A DNA stretch of 64,000 nt from Holacanthus passer (lineage: Eukaryota > Chordata > Actinopteri > Pomacanthidae): contig JAFREQ010000094.1 in the NCBI GenBank assembly GCA_025331565.1, positions 248,001-312,000 on the forward strand, in the 5' to 3' direction. The notes beneath the pieces were generated by a model that was given only the letters and a program-made list of their open reading frames with translations, was not told the DNA's origin and did not search any database. Position numbers and translations under genes: made by a program. The stretch's first letter is position 1; every line of letters starts with the position of its first letter. Of this stretch, positions 37,540 through 49,951 are shown in pieces.

Positions 37540-38650
37540 AGAGGAGGCAGGTGATGACCAAAATGGAGGACGATGTTCTTTTATGCAAAGTTACAACCTG
37601 GGAGAAAATTAGACTCCTCACTGTCTTGTGCCTGAGATTTGACTGAACTTTCAGGAGGATGTGACACCAAACAGTATTCAGAGGACTTTAAGGATCAAGT
37701 TAAATTAAGCTAAAAGTGAAATGCTTTTGGCACATTAGACATTTGCTCTCACATCCTTAAAACCTTCTTTTATAAATGTAGTACATGATGATAGAGCACA
37801 TAAAACAACATTTGTAGATTTCTAGCAAAACAAGCATTTAAAAAAGATTGTCTTTGATTCTGCCCTTTACTGCCACAGTTTAAGATCAGCTCTATTTGGT
37901 GACATCTTTTAAGCGAGACCTGTGTTGGAATCAAGGCCTGTCTAACTTTATAAACTACTAATCAGATGCTTGTTCATGTTGCTGCACGGTACGCTCATAA
38001 TCCTCAGATAGATCCTGGCCGCTCCTTCCTTTCAACTCGTTAACGATCTTCAGGTTGTTCACTGTCACGAGAAAGAGTGAGTGGCTTGAATGCAGTGTGT
38101 GCCTGTGCCTTTGTGTGTGTGTGTATATGTAAGTGTGTGTGTGTGTGTGTGCGTGCGTGCACGTGAGTGAGCTAGTGTGTGTATGTGCTCTATTTATGGG
38201 TTGAGAAATGGGTTTTCTGTCTCTAATGTATGTCCCGAAAAAGAGCTGCAAAAAGGAAACACTTGATGTCCATTAGTGGTGACATGTATCTGCTGTAAGA
38301 AGAGGGGGTGCACATCAGTGGGGTGGGGTGGAGGGGGGGCCTAGTAAATAAAGGCATAACACACATAATGTAAAAGCACTCCAAAGTACCACACTGTGAT
38401 GTTACCTGTTTTCCAGTCAGTGTTTTTTGTGGTTGCATAAAGCTTTTAATGCGCTTTGTTGTCGTTTTCCACTGATGTTTAACTTAATTTGTTAAGGGTT
38501 TCTGACTGCTCATGACGGCGAAGTCTCCTTTATGAGCTGCGTGTGCTGAATTGATTAATTTACCTATTAGAAATGCATTTGCTGTGAAGTAATGTAAACC
38601 TTAATTATGAGTACATAAAGCTGAATAAATATTTTGTACGGATGCATGTG
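37540..38650 (+). other. Probable OSTM1 3' UTR
   Basis: Follows the OSTM1 stop; an AATAAA lies at 38624-38629. It contains an interrupted (GT)n tract at about 38112-38150. Transcript end inferred from the signal. Confidence 0.45.
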
Positions 38651-38867
38651 CTGTAATTTAACCACAGCCGGTTTTTGGTGATGATCATTTAGTTTAACCT
38701 TGTAAAATATGATGCAATTTTAACAATTAAACTGTGCAACAGTGTGTGAACGAGTTGAAATTAGTCCCCACATCAATGAGCTACAACTTTAAAATGCTGA
38801 TCACATGTTAATGCATCTGCAATGATAATTTTATATTATATAATATACAACACTTTAAAGGGCCATT

Positions 38868-39465
38868 CTGCATAATAAGTCCTCTTTTGGTACTTTGATA
38901 CTTTTTATACTTTATTAAGTACATTTAGCTAATAATACCTCTACTTAGAATGCAGAACTTTAACTTTTTAAGTATTTTATATAGTTGTATTGGTACTTAA
39001 CAGCTCAAGCACTGTACTGCACAAATGTGAGGTACTTGTACCTTACTTGAGTATTTTTATTTTATGCAACTTTATACTCCATTACATCTCAGAGGGAGAT
39101 ATTGTTCTTTCAACTCCATTGCATTTGTCTGACAGCTTAGGCTCTTCCTGTTCATTGAAAAGCACATGTCTCTAAATTTGGTGATTCTGAATTTGATTTT
39201 TTTTTTCTCTGATACACTGGATGTTTTTTTTTCTGAGCGGTAGTAGTTAAAATGATCTCATCTACTGGAGTAAAATGCAACACACACATAAATGCACCAG
39301 TAATATCTTATATAATAGTCAAACACTGACAGGGACCATTTTTTCTGCAGAATGGTTACTTTTGCTTTTGGCACTTTAAGTACATTAAGTAAGGTTTTGG
39401 ATGCAGGACTTTCTCTCGTTGTGGAGTGTTTTCACAGTGTGGTATTAGTACTTTTACTCTTTCAT
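38868..39465 (+). repeat. MITE with CAGTGGTGG-type ends, copy 4
   Basis: Contains GGCCATTCTGCATAATAAGT, GAGGTACTTGTACCTTACTT, CAGAGGGAGATATTGTTC and ATTAGTACTTTTACT, matching the other copies. The order suggests two joined fragments. Confidence 0.55.
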
Positions 39466-39479
39466 CTCAGGTAACAAGT

Positions 39480-40030
39480 TTCCAGCATCAACCTGCAGCC
39501 ACTCTCTGACTGCAGTTACATTATGTCTAATGAGTCCATGCTGCATTGTGCTTAAATCTGTTTCTTCACACAGGAATGGCCTCTTGTTCTCAGGTTACGT
39601 GGCCTCTTGTGTTTCTTGCAACGAGGCTTTTCCCTCCGTCATTAACAGCTAATCTAAATGTGGGATAAAGATACTTGGCCGAATAATCGCAGCAACACAT
39701 CCGTTAAACTCCTTTGGCTTTTTGGTCTTGTGGAGCACAGCCACTGCTGGCCATCAGCTGGTCTAAGAGCATTATGGATATGCCGAGTCATATGATCCGG
39801 TTGCGGCCAGCAGAGCCGCTAAAAACAGGCTTTTGTCATCTGCACTCCCGCACAGTGAAGTGTGTTGAGCGGCCCAGAGCTCAAGAATGACAGCTTTGAT
39901 TCCTGTTAAGCCTCCGTTGCTTTTCTGAGGCACACCGGGTCCTTAAGCGGGGCTGAAAGTCATGAAAGCCTCCTGGCAAAAAGACCAGAGGCCTCCACGT
40001 GATGGAGAGAACCGGTGGAAAAGCTGTAGA
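39480..40030. other. Non-repetitive island, regulatory candidate
   Basis: Mixed-composition, repeat-free sequence between two MITE copies in the OSTM1-DRC1 gap. No exon recognised. It could be an enhancer; there is no direct evidence. Confidence 0.25.
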
Positions 40031-40039
40031 CCCCCCTGA

Positions 40040-40240
40040 TTCAGTATTCAGACCTTGTACTCAAATAAAAGTAGTAATACCACAATCTAATCTATTAAAG
40101 GTGAAAGTCCTGCATTCAGAAGTGAAAGTATTGGCAGCAAAGTTCACTTAAAGTCTCAAATGTACTCATTATGGAGAATGTTCAGTGTGCATTATTACTC
40201 AAATATTAGACCTATTGCATCATCATTATTATTATTATCA
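40040..40240 (-). repeat. MITE with CAGTGGTGG-type ends, partial copy 5
   Basis: Carries the reverse-orientation marks AAAGTCCTGCATTCAGAAGT and AATGTACTCATTATGGAGAA of the same family as 29393-29960. Confidence 0.45.
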
Positions 40241-40599
40241 TCACAGGTTCAACACTTGTCCTGCATGCAAATCCATTTGGGTGTTTGAGCTTCGCTGTGC
40301 ACAGTCCAGGATGCCAAGTACAGGACTCGGTGTAATGTGAAAAAGTGCGATGGAAAAAAACAGACATCTTTTGTCTAGGAGCTAGTTAAACTTTTGAAAT
40401 CAGCAGTATTTGCATTATTCATAAAGTAGATGTTGGATTTTTTTTTCAGTGAGAAGGAGTAGATTTAATTTGAAGAGTTTTTAACCAGGCAGTTGGATGT
40501 TTTATTGGACACAAATTACTGATCAAAACAAAATATTTTTATATGTCTGGAGGAAATCTTTAAGTACTATATATGGAAGAAGTATTTATATAAAAAAAG

Positions 40600-40867
40600 T
40601 GGCAATACTTTTAGAAATACTCCATTACAAGTATAGTCCTGCATTCAAAATGTTACCTAAATAAAGGTAAATTTCCCCACTGTGGGACGAATAAAGGTTT
40701 ATCTTATCTTATAAAAGTAACAAATTTACTCAAAGTATCAAAAAGTAAAAGTACTCATTATATAGGATGGGCCCTAGCAGAAAAACTCAAGTACCTCAAA
40801 TTGTACTTACTTACAATACTTGAGCCAATGTACTTACCATGTACTGTACTTAGTTACTTACCACCAT
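40600..40867 (-). repeat. MITE partial copy 6 interrupted by a LINE-type tail
   Basis: Family marks AGTCCTGCATTCAAAATGTT and AAAAGTAAAAGTACTCATTA flank 40668-40712, which reads AAATTTCCCCACTGTGGGAC then AATAAAGGTTTATCTTATCT. The inserted piece has the stem (CCCCAC/GTGGG) and repeated TTATC end typical of a teleost LINE 3' tail, so a retroelement fragment appears to have landed in the DNA element. Confidence 0.55.
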
Positions 40868-43800
40868 TACCTGTCTAGTATAAGCTGAGTGTGTGTGAGT
40901 CATTCTGGCGATTTTGATCTATGATATTTATTGTTGGCTCCACATCTGGTGAAAAGGTGTTATCTTTGTGATATTTGAGTGTTAACAGACTTAATCTTCT
41001 TATCATACTTCACCTTTATAGGCAGAGGTGATTTTGTTAAAGGTTTGCTTTGGAGTTTTTGTGTAATTAGCTGCAAAAGGACCATTTTTTATTTTAACAA
41101 ATGTGGCACATTTCTAAACATTTGATTTGCCACAAAGCTACATATATTGTTTTATATGGGCTGCATTATGTGTGTGTTTATGATACAATGCAGTGATGGA
41201 GGTAGCTGATTTACCTTCTCATTGAACTGACTGCAGCGCAGCTATGAATACAATCCACAGTAATCATGGCCTAATACCATGCATAATTATTGTACACCTA
41301 ATCCCCTCACAAAGAGCTTTGATAAGAAAAAATGACTTTGAGAATAATTCTACTGTAAGATTGACAGTTTATGTGGAAGAAATTAATATGATTTTGTAAA
41401 CTGACTCATATCCTGATCTCGACTGCTTGCTCTAGTTCTCTGCTGGATAAACGTGGGAAAAATGTGCTGAGGTTTGTTTGAAAGGTTTTGTAGAAAACAA
41501 TGAAAATCTCAGTTGTTGTAAGATGACTTTGCACCAGAGACAGAATGGACAGTTTATGCACAGCTACAAAATAACTGATTATGACCGTTATTGCATTAAT
41601 TTACATTAAAAATCTTCAGAAATGTATCTTTAATTTAAACATTGTAATATAGTCATTCCTCGCATAGCTTCAAGTCTAAATTAGCTTCAGCACATCAGCA
41701 GTGCCCAGGGAACTACCCAACCTGTACTAACTGGAATATTGCAATAATATCATGCTGAATTTTACCTCAAATACATGCTCGAAAAAAGAGTTTTATTCCA
41801 AAACTACAAGTTTGATAAATGTAACTTTTCATTAATTCATTGCTAGAGAGGAAGTAAAGTTAACAAGTTGGTCATCACCTAAAAGCCTCTTCAGATTGAT
41901 CACATTGAATCACTGTGTTTGATACCAAAGAATCAATTAAGTGTAACATTTTTTTTACAGAAATGAAAAAATATCTCTGCACACTCATGGACCATAAAAA
42001 ACTGACATTTGGATAAATCCAGATCTTAAAATTATGCAGTCATTCCTTCCTTCCTCTTGAGCTCTCAGCTTTTGTGTGAACTGGTTAGTTGATTTCTTTA
42101 AAGCTGAGGACGGAGTGAAGTAGGAATGTTGGAGCATGAAGCTGAAGCTGATGTTTGAGGGGCTAAATGATGATACAAACCTTTCCTCAGACCTTGTCTG
42201 ATGGGAAATGAAGAGAGACTGGCAAGTGGCCTCCGCTACACAGACCTTGAGATCATTTTATTGTCTACAACAATTATTCAGACAACATATGAATAGATTT
42301 TTTTTTCCTGTAATAGCCTCTTTGTCTTTCTGCATATCTGCATCTGTATTTGTCAGTGCCCCTCACTCTCTCTTAATATTTAAAGGTTTAGAGCCAACAG
42401 GGTAATGACGGGGGAAAAACTGTGCGCCTGTTTGCAATAGATGCTCCAGCAGATGGCAAAAACATACTTCTCTTTGCACAATTTACCTTGACACAAGGCC
42501 AGTACATTTCATATTTGATAGAAGAGTAGGGGGATGCTCTTCATACTCTTTCTGAATCTGGCCTTCGGTTTTCATTTATTAAATTTAATTCTTGTTAAAT
42601 GACTGTTTTGTTCTTTGACAAGGGCACGGCCTCCTCTAGACTAAATGCCTTTGAATTTCCTGCTGTCCTCTACAATCATCCTCCACTCTTCTGTGGTCTG
42701 TACAGTGCATGTTACCAAGCAGTGAATGTCTCCTTCGTTATGGCAATATTAAGAAACTGTTAGTCAGGACTTAAGTTGTTACGCAACCCCCCACCACCAA
42801 CACTCTAAGCTGTCAGTTAGTTAACTGGCTGAAGGTCAGGCTTAGATTATGCACCTCTCAACCCCTGAGCAATGAATATGACGCTTTGTTGAACAAGGAG
42901 TAAACATATGCCCCTGGGAGTAGGAATTAACAGACACACACACACATGCACCCTCTCTCACAGAGCATATGCAGGGTGAATGGGGCTTATTATACACCTG
43001 CGAGTGGGGTCAAAGTCTGTCAATCCGTAGCTTATGGTATTATGATAGATTATAGAATCACTCTCTAATGGCAGTCATTCAGTTTGTAATCACAGCAGCT
43101 TGATGCAAAAGCACTCAGCGTTCCAGCTAAGGGTCTGTTGAAAATAAGGCCTTCTCCTCATTCATCCCTTACTTCCCCCCCTTTCACAAAGGTCTTATGA
43201 CAAGTCAGCTGTTGGTGACATCACAGATGCTGGATCATATGTCAGAAACCTTTGCTGGCTGACTTACATCCATTGTGGCTCAGCAGCAACTGAGGCCACT
43301 TGAGGCCAAAAGAGCGGCGAGGTTCCCCGGGGGGCGAGGGTGCGAGCATGGAAGCTGCCAACAGGCAGGAAGAATGTGGGGGGGCACTCGTGAGGGCAGG
43401 AACATCTGACCCATGGGTGGGTTTGTTTGTGTGGACAACCAGAGAGTGCCCATCTTGCCATCAGCTTGAGAAGACGTTTATCATTTGTGTGGGAGTGTGT
43501 GTGTGTGTGTGTATGTGTGTGCGTGAATTACAAAGTCTGGATTTTGTGCATTTGAATCACTGGATTTCTGTTTTTGAATGGAGAGTGAGAGCCATGGCTG
43601 CTGAATCTGCATGTGTTTAAAACATGCTGCTTGTCAAAAATGAATATGAGGATATTAGTTTGTGGAACCTGAGAAGGATTTTGATCACAAGACAGTGGCG
43701 CCACCTAAAGTCATCTTCTGAATATAACTCATTTATTTCTGCCTGCAAAGCCTGATTTTTGTCAGTGAACATTAAAGCCCAGACATGTTGCTATGTTTAC

Positions 43801-44057
43801 CGTTCAATGGTGTCAGTTATGATTTTTGCAGGTAGTAGTTCCTCTTGAAATATATTTTTGCATTGTTTCAACATACATTCATTTTGGTCTCAAACTTTGT
43901 TATCTCATGTTGATTTTAAATAACTCACACATAAGCTTTTTAAGAGTAGCCTGACAGACTTCACTTGCAGCTGCCAATTTCTATTAACTGGCTTCAACCG
44001 AATATGAATCACTTCACTTGCCTTGAGATGTAGAACCATTCAGAAGTTTGGATCCGG

Positions 44058-44075
44058 CCACTAGATGGCAGCACC
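44058..44075 (+). promoter_or_regulatory. CTCF-like motif
   Basis: CCACTAGATGGCAGCACC matches the vertebrate CTCF core (CCASYAGRKGGCR). Two weaker candidates lie nearby: CCAGCAGATGGCA at 42446-42458, and GGCGCCACCT near 43697 in the opposite sense. They lie between OSTM1 and DRC1. Motif match only. Confidence 0.45.
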
Positions 44076-44624
44076 AAGCCATGTACGTTATATCAATGAT
44101 CCCAGACTATCAGTGTTTTGCTGCACTGGCGGATCAACATCTGCAGATGATTCAAGCTATGTCTCATGTGCTGTTTGTAGCTGCAGTTATTTTTTTCATC
44201 CAGACTGTTGGAATTATATTATCTTTGCATTTATGATACAAGGCCAAAGAAAACCTGTCAGTAAGATTATGACAGCAGAAAAAGGTTTTAGATAAAAAAA
44301 AACTGCCTGTATACGGTATTAAATCATGCAACATCTAAATATCTGAGTCTGAGACCACATTAAAAATGTGATATATTTTAATGTCAACCTGGAAATAATC
44401 AGAAAGTTTGAGAAGATTGAGGTAATTATGACATGTAAAATGAAGAAGAAATATTTAAGATTGTGCATTATTTAAAGTCAGCAATCACATTTTAGCCTAA
44501 TATTTGTTCTTCATTTTACATTCTATAACCTTTTGTGTTTAAAAATGTTTGTGAATCCTGTACGTATTCTGCCATGAACATGTATCGAGTTTACGAGGAG
44601 CACTTGAAGGCAGCGCTCGTCACT

Positions 44625-44638
44625 GTTGCCATAGCAGC
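44625..44638 (+). promoter_or_regulatory. RFX X-box before DRC1
   Basis: GTTGCCATAGCAGC is one base from the canonical RFX-family X-box GTTGCCATAGCAAC, 107 nt before the DRC1 ATG. RFX factors, with FOXJ1, drive motile-cilium genes, and DRC1 is one. Binding is inferred from the motif and the gene it precedes. Confidence 0.7.
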
Positions 44639-44744
44639 GTTTACAAACAGATCGCGGAGATACAGACCTGCTAATTTTTTCTATCCTCGTGACAAAAGTA
44701 TTGAAATATCTCTGTCAGTAACTTTCACACAACATAATCTTAAT

Positions 44745-44939
44745 ATGGAAGAAGTTGATAAGGACCCAGAAGAGACGTCTGAACCTTCTGTGTCGCCCGA
44801 AAACAATCAGGAGGCTCAGAACAGGTAACTCTGCTAACTAGCTTAACGCTACTGTAGCTAAACTAAATACAAGAATGCTAACGATGAATGAAAGTAGCTA
44901 ACAAGATTTATTTTTCATTCTGCATGCACTGCAACTTTG

Positions 44940-44977
<38 letters not shown>

Positions 44978-47900
44978 TCTAATCATCATCATCTACTGGG
45001 TTAATAGAAGTCATAAAATGGAGTGTTTGTATTTTATTGAACTTAGTTTCAGTTTGAATACAACATGTTTTCCACCATCAGGGTCTCCACCACACAGGAG
45101 GCTGAGAAAGACCCCGGTGTGGAGGTCAAAGAGGAGGTCAAGGAGCGGCCATGGCAGAGCCAGCCTGAAGAGGAGGAGGTGGAGGAAGGTGAAAAGGTTT
45201 GTTTAGTTTCCAAACTCTTCTGTGTCCATTTCCTATCAAATTTTATTAAATCAAAAATCAGCATTTCAATTATTAGGAATTTATTATGTTTGTGTTTATG
45301 TTTAGTTCAGTTTATTTGACATGGGCAGAAGGATCATATGAAATCACACACAGCTACAAAAATGTCAAGGATAAATCAGTAAAATCACAAACTTATTTTA
45401 TTTCCATTATGGTCCTTGATGTGATTTACCAGGTGGTAAAGCGACATCATCCTGCCAACAAAGCAACACAATCATAACTATATCATTAATAAAATCACAA
45501 TAAATCAAACATCCAAAGCATAAATGATAAACAGTTAAATTCAAATATGTAAGTAGTATGATACACTTAGACTTCCACTTGTTATTTAAACATCATGAAA
45601 TAAATGTAGAATTATGACATGACACCATACTAAAAATGGGCAATAAGTAGTGTAACATGTTGTATCAGTCAAAAATAGTTATTAGTTATAATATTGTCTT
45701 TATAGTGAGCTACTGATTTACTTGAGTGCAGTTTCCTGACTTGTACTCTGACTTAATTAGCAGTGCCACAACATGATTATAAACTGTCTTCTTTTATGGT
45801 AGCTGATCACTCCTCAGAGGATCATCAACCTCCAGAGAGATCTGCAGACATTAGTGACCAACATCCAAACTGCAGCTGACGCCAAAGAGTCCAAGCGAAG
45901 GACAGAGTTGGAGGAAGCTCGCAGACTTAGGTAATTTATTACTATTATCTTACTTACCCCTGCTTATAGATTATATATATTTTTTGAAATCCTAAGTGGC
46001 AATTTTACTTCATACGTCCTCAACACCATTTCAGCCTCTGTCATTCTTCCTTCCTGTTTGTCACCATGTTTTGTCCTTCTTGGTCCAGATTGGAGCGGCT
46101 GGAGAATGATGTAAAATCCAGTGAGGAGAAATTTGAGGAGATCATCAGAGGGTGGTCGATAGCTAAGCAGAAGGTGATCCCTCAGGACCTGCAGGAGGCC
46201 CTGAACAACCAGCAGCAGTTATGTGCTGCTCTTATACAAGACAAGAAAAAACTCATAAATGACCTACAACAGGTTAATCAACCAATCGATCTTTCTGTCT
46301 ATAATACATTTTTAATAGAGTCATCAACAAACAAGATGTACTGTTCATTCATTTGATCACTTTCTTTTTGAACAGGAGCTGAAGGCTGGTGATGATCGCT
46401 ATGTTAAGGACTTGAGAAAACAGGCAGAGGAGCTGGACCTGATGATGGAGAGGATGGAGGACCAGATTAAAACCCTGACAAAGGCCTACAGGGAGGAGTT
46501 GGACCAGATTGAGGTAGGATGAGATTTGGGTCTTTGAATAATTTCTTTAATTTCATTCTTACTAATGGTTGCACTGTGTTGTTGGTAGAGAGTTTATCAG
46601 CAGGAAAGTGATGTCTTACTCACAAAAGACAAGACTGAATGGGAACAATGCATGAAGGAACTTTTGGACAAAGAGGTCAGAATAACTGAAATAAAACACA
46701 TACACATATGCACACACACAGCCACACACGCAGACTCAACCGTCTTCCTTGATCTTAATTTATATCTTATATCAACCCTGTATCTAATGAAATCTAATCT
46801 ATTTCTAGCTGGAGAGACTGACGCACAGGAAGAAGAAGGTGGAGGAGTATGAAGCAATAATTCACAATCTGATGTTGGAGACTTCTGACAAGCAAAGCAT
46901 CGCCCAGATAGGACTGAATGCAAAGTTACAGGTTTGCACATATATCAAGCTGCATCCCCCAAAACCTTTGGTTCTGTGAGCTCTATTTAATAGAACAGTG
47001 CTCCTGATAAACCTATAACTTTCCTTTGATGTTAATTCAAATTGGAATGATAGAGAACAGCCTCAGAAACCGGCAATCTAGTAGATGGTGGAAGTGATTG
47101 AGATCAATTTGCCAAGAATAAAAATTAAATGTTTCACTGTTTGACAAAAACAAAAGCCCATTCTTTCCACTGCAGTTTAAGGAGAGAGAGACTCAGCGGA
47201 TGAAGGGTGTCAACATGATCAGGAATCTAGAAAAAATACAGAAAACGGATGAGTTAAGAATACAAAACGTCAACCTGGCCAATATGAAGAGCAGGATCAC
47301 CAGGTAGTACAGATTCTCTTCTCTCTCTCTCTCTCTCTCTCTGTTATATTTAATTAACTCTGTTTCTTGGGATGGTTTTGTGTTTCAGTCTACAGGCAAA
47401 ATTAACAAACTTAAGGGCTAAGTATAACAGTCAGGAGAAAGAGATTACAAAGAGAAGCCGGTATTTGTCTGTGGACAAAAAACGCAACAACCAGCAATAT
47501 GAAAGCATACAGAAGAAAATCAAGTGAGTCATAATTATATCAGTTTAACTGTATGATTGCTCACTTCTTATGGCTGAATCCACTTCTCTTTTCTTTACAC
47601 CTCCACACCTCATTTTCTTTATGAAGACACTTTGCAGCTGCTGATGTCAGAAAATTTGAGGAGATGTGGCTAATGATTGAAGCTGAGGTGAAGCAGCTGG
47701 TGGAGAGAGCTTTGGTTATTGACTCGCTGATCTGTAAGCAGCACCTTGGTTTAGCCTGGGAGCCACCTCCTGTGCCCTTCATGGAGCTCTCTGGTCCCAT
47801 CCAGCCTAAGAAACAGACCTGCAGGCTCGCCCACCAGGCCATCTCCCAGTCATTTCAAACAGGGCAGGATTTCCAGTGCAGTCAGAGGATGGTGGACGCC

Positions 47901-49195
47901 TCAGTCGGGCCGAGCCTGGAGACTGACTCTGAGAGCACAGATAAGGGAGGGACGGCTGTGCAGAATGAGAGTGGTGAACAGGTGGAGGAGAGGGAGCTGT
48001 CAAGGGAGACGCTGAAGGAAGTGATGGAGCTGCTGTGTGATGAGGCGGTGAGACACAAGTTCAAGATTCATACTTATTAGAGGAAGAGGAAAAGGATTGA
48101 ACATATTTTGTTGATAGTCACAAATGTATTGTGTTTGTATGAATACATTTATATTAAAAAAATAGTTGGACATTTTGGGAGATACACTTATTCACTTAAT
48201 TTCCCAGATGAAAAGATCAATCCCACTTGAGTATTCTGAAGTGTCTGCAGGTCACAGCGATGACAAGACACCAGGAAGTCACTGGTCAAAAAAATAGTCT
48301 GACACATAACCCCTGTAACTCAACACTTTTACACTTTTATTTGTGTACAGATTAAACAAACAAGATGCAATGTGTTAATATGTGAACTTTAGAGGTGCTG
48401 GTTGCGTGTGTGCAGAGTTGAAGTAAGGGAGAGTAAATACTTTTCATCTGTTTGTTCTAATCTCAGGGCTTCCTGATGGAGGACAAACTCCTGAACCTGT
48501 TGGCTCCCCTGGAGAAGGAAGAACAGGCTCTTGTGAAGATGGCCTCTCTCCTTTGTGTGAGTTCTTGGAGTGTAATGCATCAGTGTGTTGTTGGACTGTG
48601 TGGTGCAAATCCTGAACAAGTAGACATGCTGTTTTTTTTATCTTCCAGTCTTTTGGAATTGAAGAGGAGGATGTGCCTAAGTTGGCTCATTTCTTAATGA
48701 AGTACAAACACCACGAGCAGACTGAGGTGAGGAGCTGCAAAATATGGCTTTGAGTCATTAACAAACAAAGTGATTGAAATGAGACAAGTTACTGTTTGTT
48801 CTGTTCTGACGTTTGGGTTGAGTCCGGTGAATCCAGTGACAAGGCAGAGGAAGTGGAGACCAGCTCTAAGACTCCGCTGACCTCTGAACTCATTGATCCA
48901 AACCACGTTGTGCCTGCTCTAAAAAGTTTCCTCGAGCAGCTTACAAAGTCCAGGTAAGACCACATGTACTGCAATAACCAAAACTTATTTGAATTTGAAC
49001 TATGTGTGTGATTTGAATATGATGAGTGTTCTGGTGCTTTTTAAGGGAGAGCTCAGCCTGCCAACATCACAGTTTTCAGCATGTAGAAGCCCAGGATGAA
49101 GCCTACTGGGAGAGTCTGGGCAACATTATCTCTGAGGACAAACTGAAACTCTGGGACGCAGCAGAGAACACACTGAAGCAGTACCAGTGAGTAAC

Positions 49196-49233
<38 letters not shown>

Positions 49234-49392
49234 GCAAACATCCATCTGTATTCAAATTAATGTTTTTGTTTTTGTGTTTCCAGTGGTGTCCTGACAGAAA
49301 TCTCTGAGCTCATCCCTGAGACTCAGAGTCTGGAGCAGCAGAACACTGAGCTGCGGATGCTGCTGCAACAGTCCCTCAACTCCAGAGTGTGA
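44745..49392 (+). CDS. drc1: DRC1 (CCDC164), nexin-dynein regulatory complex subunit 1, complete
   Basis: Fifteen exons: 44745-44824, 45082-45196, 45803-45930, 46089-46272, 46376-46513, 46589-46675, 46809-46931, 47176-47303, 47389-47523, 47627-48047, 48467-48556, 48649-48726, 48823-48953, 49046-49186, 49284-49392. They join in phase to 695 residues (human about 740). DRC1 is the coiled-coil scaffold of the N-DRC in motile cilia and flagella; human loss causes primary ciliary dyskinesia and male infertility. After an acidic N-terminus, residues about 65-420 are heptad-rich coiled coil (for example RIINLQRDLQTLV, KQAEELDLMMERMEDQI). The conserved central piece includes FEEMWLMIEAEVKQLVERAL and HLGLAWEPPPVPFM. 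The C-terminus has an acidic linker and the block DEAYWESLGNIISEDKLKLW. Its neighbour OTOF is convergent, as in human. The upstream in-frame ATG at 44535 is rejected because the X-box lies between it and this start. Confidence 0.94.
44939..44977. repeat. (ACT)n microsatellite in DRC1 intron 1
   Basis: About 12 perfect trinucleotide units. Confidence 0.95.
45197..45802 (+). other. DRC1 intron 2
   Basis: AT-rich, no exon seen. The stretch GTTCAGTTTATTTGACATGG near 45305, with the following A-rich sequence, resembles a retroelement tail, but no family is assigned. Confidence 0.5.
47319..47341. repeat. (CT)n tract in DRC1 intron
   Basis: A short perfect dinucleotide tract between exons 47176-47303 and 47389-47523; it may serve as polypyrimidine sequence for the following acceptor. 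Confidence 0.85.
49195..49231. repeat. (CA)n microsatellite in the last DRC1 intron
   Basis: Perfect CA tract within a 97-nt intron. Confidence 0.95.
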
Positions 49393-49520
49393 CTGTGAGT
49401 TTGCGAAAGTGTCTAATAAAAATGCCACAAATTTGCTCATTCCTGTTTGTTAAATGTAAAGATTTTCTGCTTTTCTTGAAAAAATGTTGTGAAATTTGAG
49501 TAATAAACTGAATATCTTTG
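49393..49520 (+). other. DRC1 3' UTR with AATAAA
   Basis: A consensus AATAAA at 49502-49507 follows the stop by 110 nt, giving a short 3' UTR. On the other strand, the last OTOF exon has its own AATAAA at 49871-49876, so the two genes end tail to tail about 350 nt apart. Confidence 0.65.
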
Positions 49521-49620
49521 GGTTTTGGACTGTTAATCAGGCAAAACTAGAAATTTGAATACATCAACTGGTGGTGTGGAAACCTGTGATGTAAACTTTT
49601 CCTCTTTCATGACATTTTAC

Positions 49621-49680
49621 AGACTGAAAGATAAATCAGTTAATTGAGAAAATAATCAGCAGATTAAACAAATTAATCTT
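49621..49680 (-). repeat. Dispersed GGGCTGCAACTA family, fragment
   Basis: Reads TCAGTTAATTGAGAAAATAA then TCAGCAGATTAA, the reverse complement of the family's core. It lies between the DRC1 and OTOF 3' ends. Confidence 0.5.
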
Positions 49681-49951
49681 CTTTCACACCATCCATCTGA
49701 CATCTTTAATTCACCTGATCAGTCAGTACAGAGCTGGAGACATCCTAATCCATATTCAAATTGGAATTAGCACAGCTGGGACTGTGTGTGTACAGAATCA
49801 TCAGAGGATTTGGAAAAGGATTTATATTCATTGTAAAATAAAGCCTCTGTTAAATCAACATAGTTTGCAGTTTATTTTTACAGCCCCAGGAGAAAAAACA
49901 GGTAGAACAATTAACTGAGTATACACAGGAGTACAGAGACATACAGCGGTT

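Larger units (their letters stand above)
40868..44744. other. Gene-free interval before DRC1
   Basis: No coding exon recognised. AT-rich to about 43080, then a GC-richer patch at about 43260-43420 and an interrupted (GT)n at 43493-43524. CTCF-like motifs occur at 42446-42458 and 44058-44075. Short open frames have no domains. Confidence 0.6.

Noticed and set aside
44535..44744. Upstream in-frame extension of DRC1 from an ATG at 44535
   Set aside because: The extension has no ciliary-protein character and contains the RFX X-box, so transcription probably starts after it.
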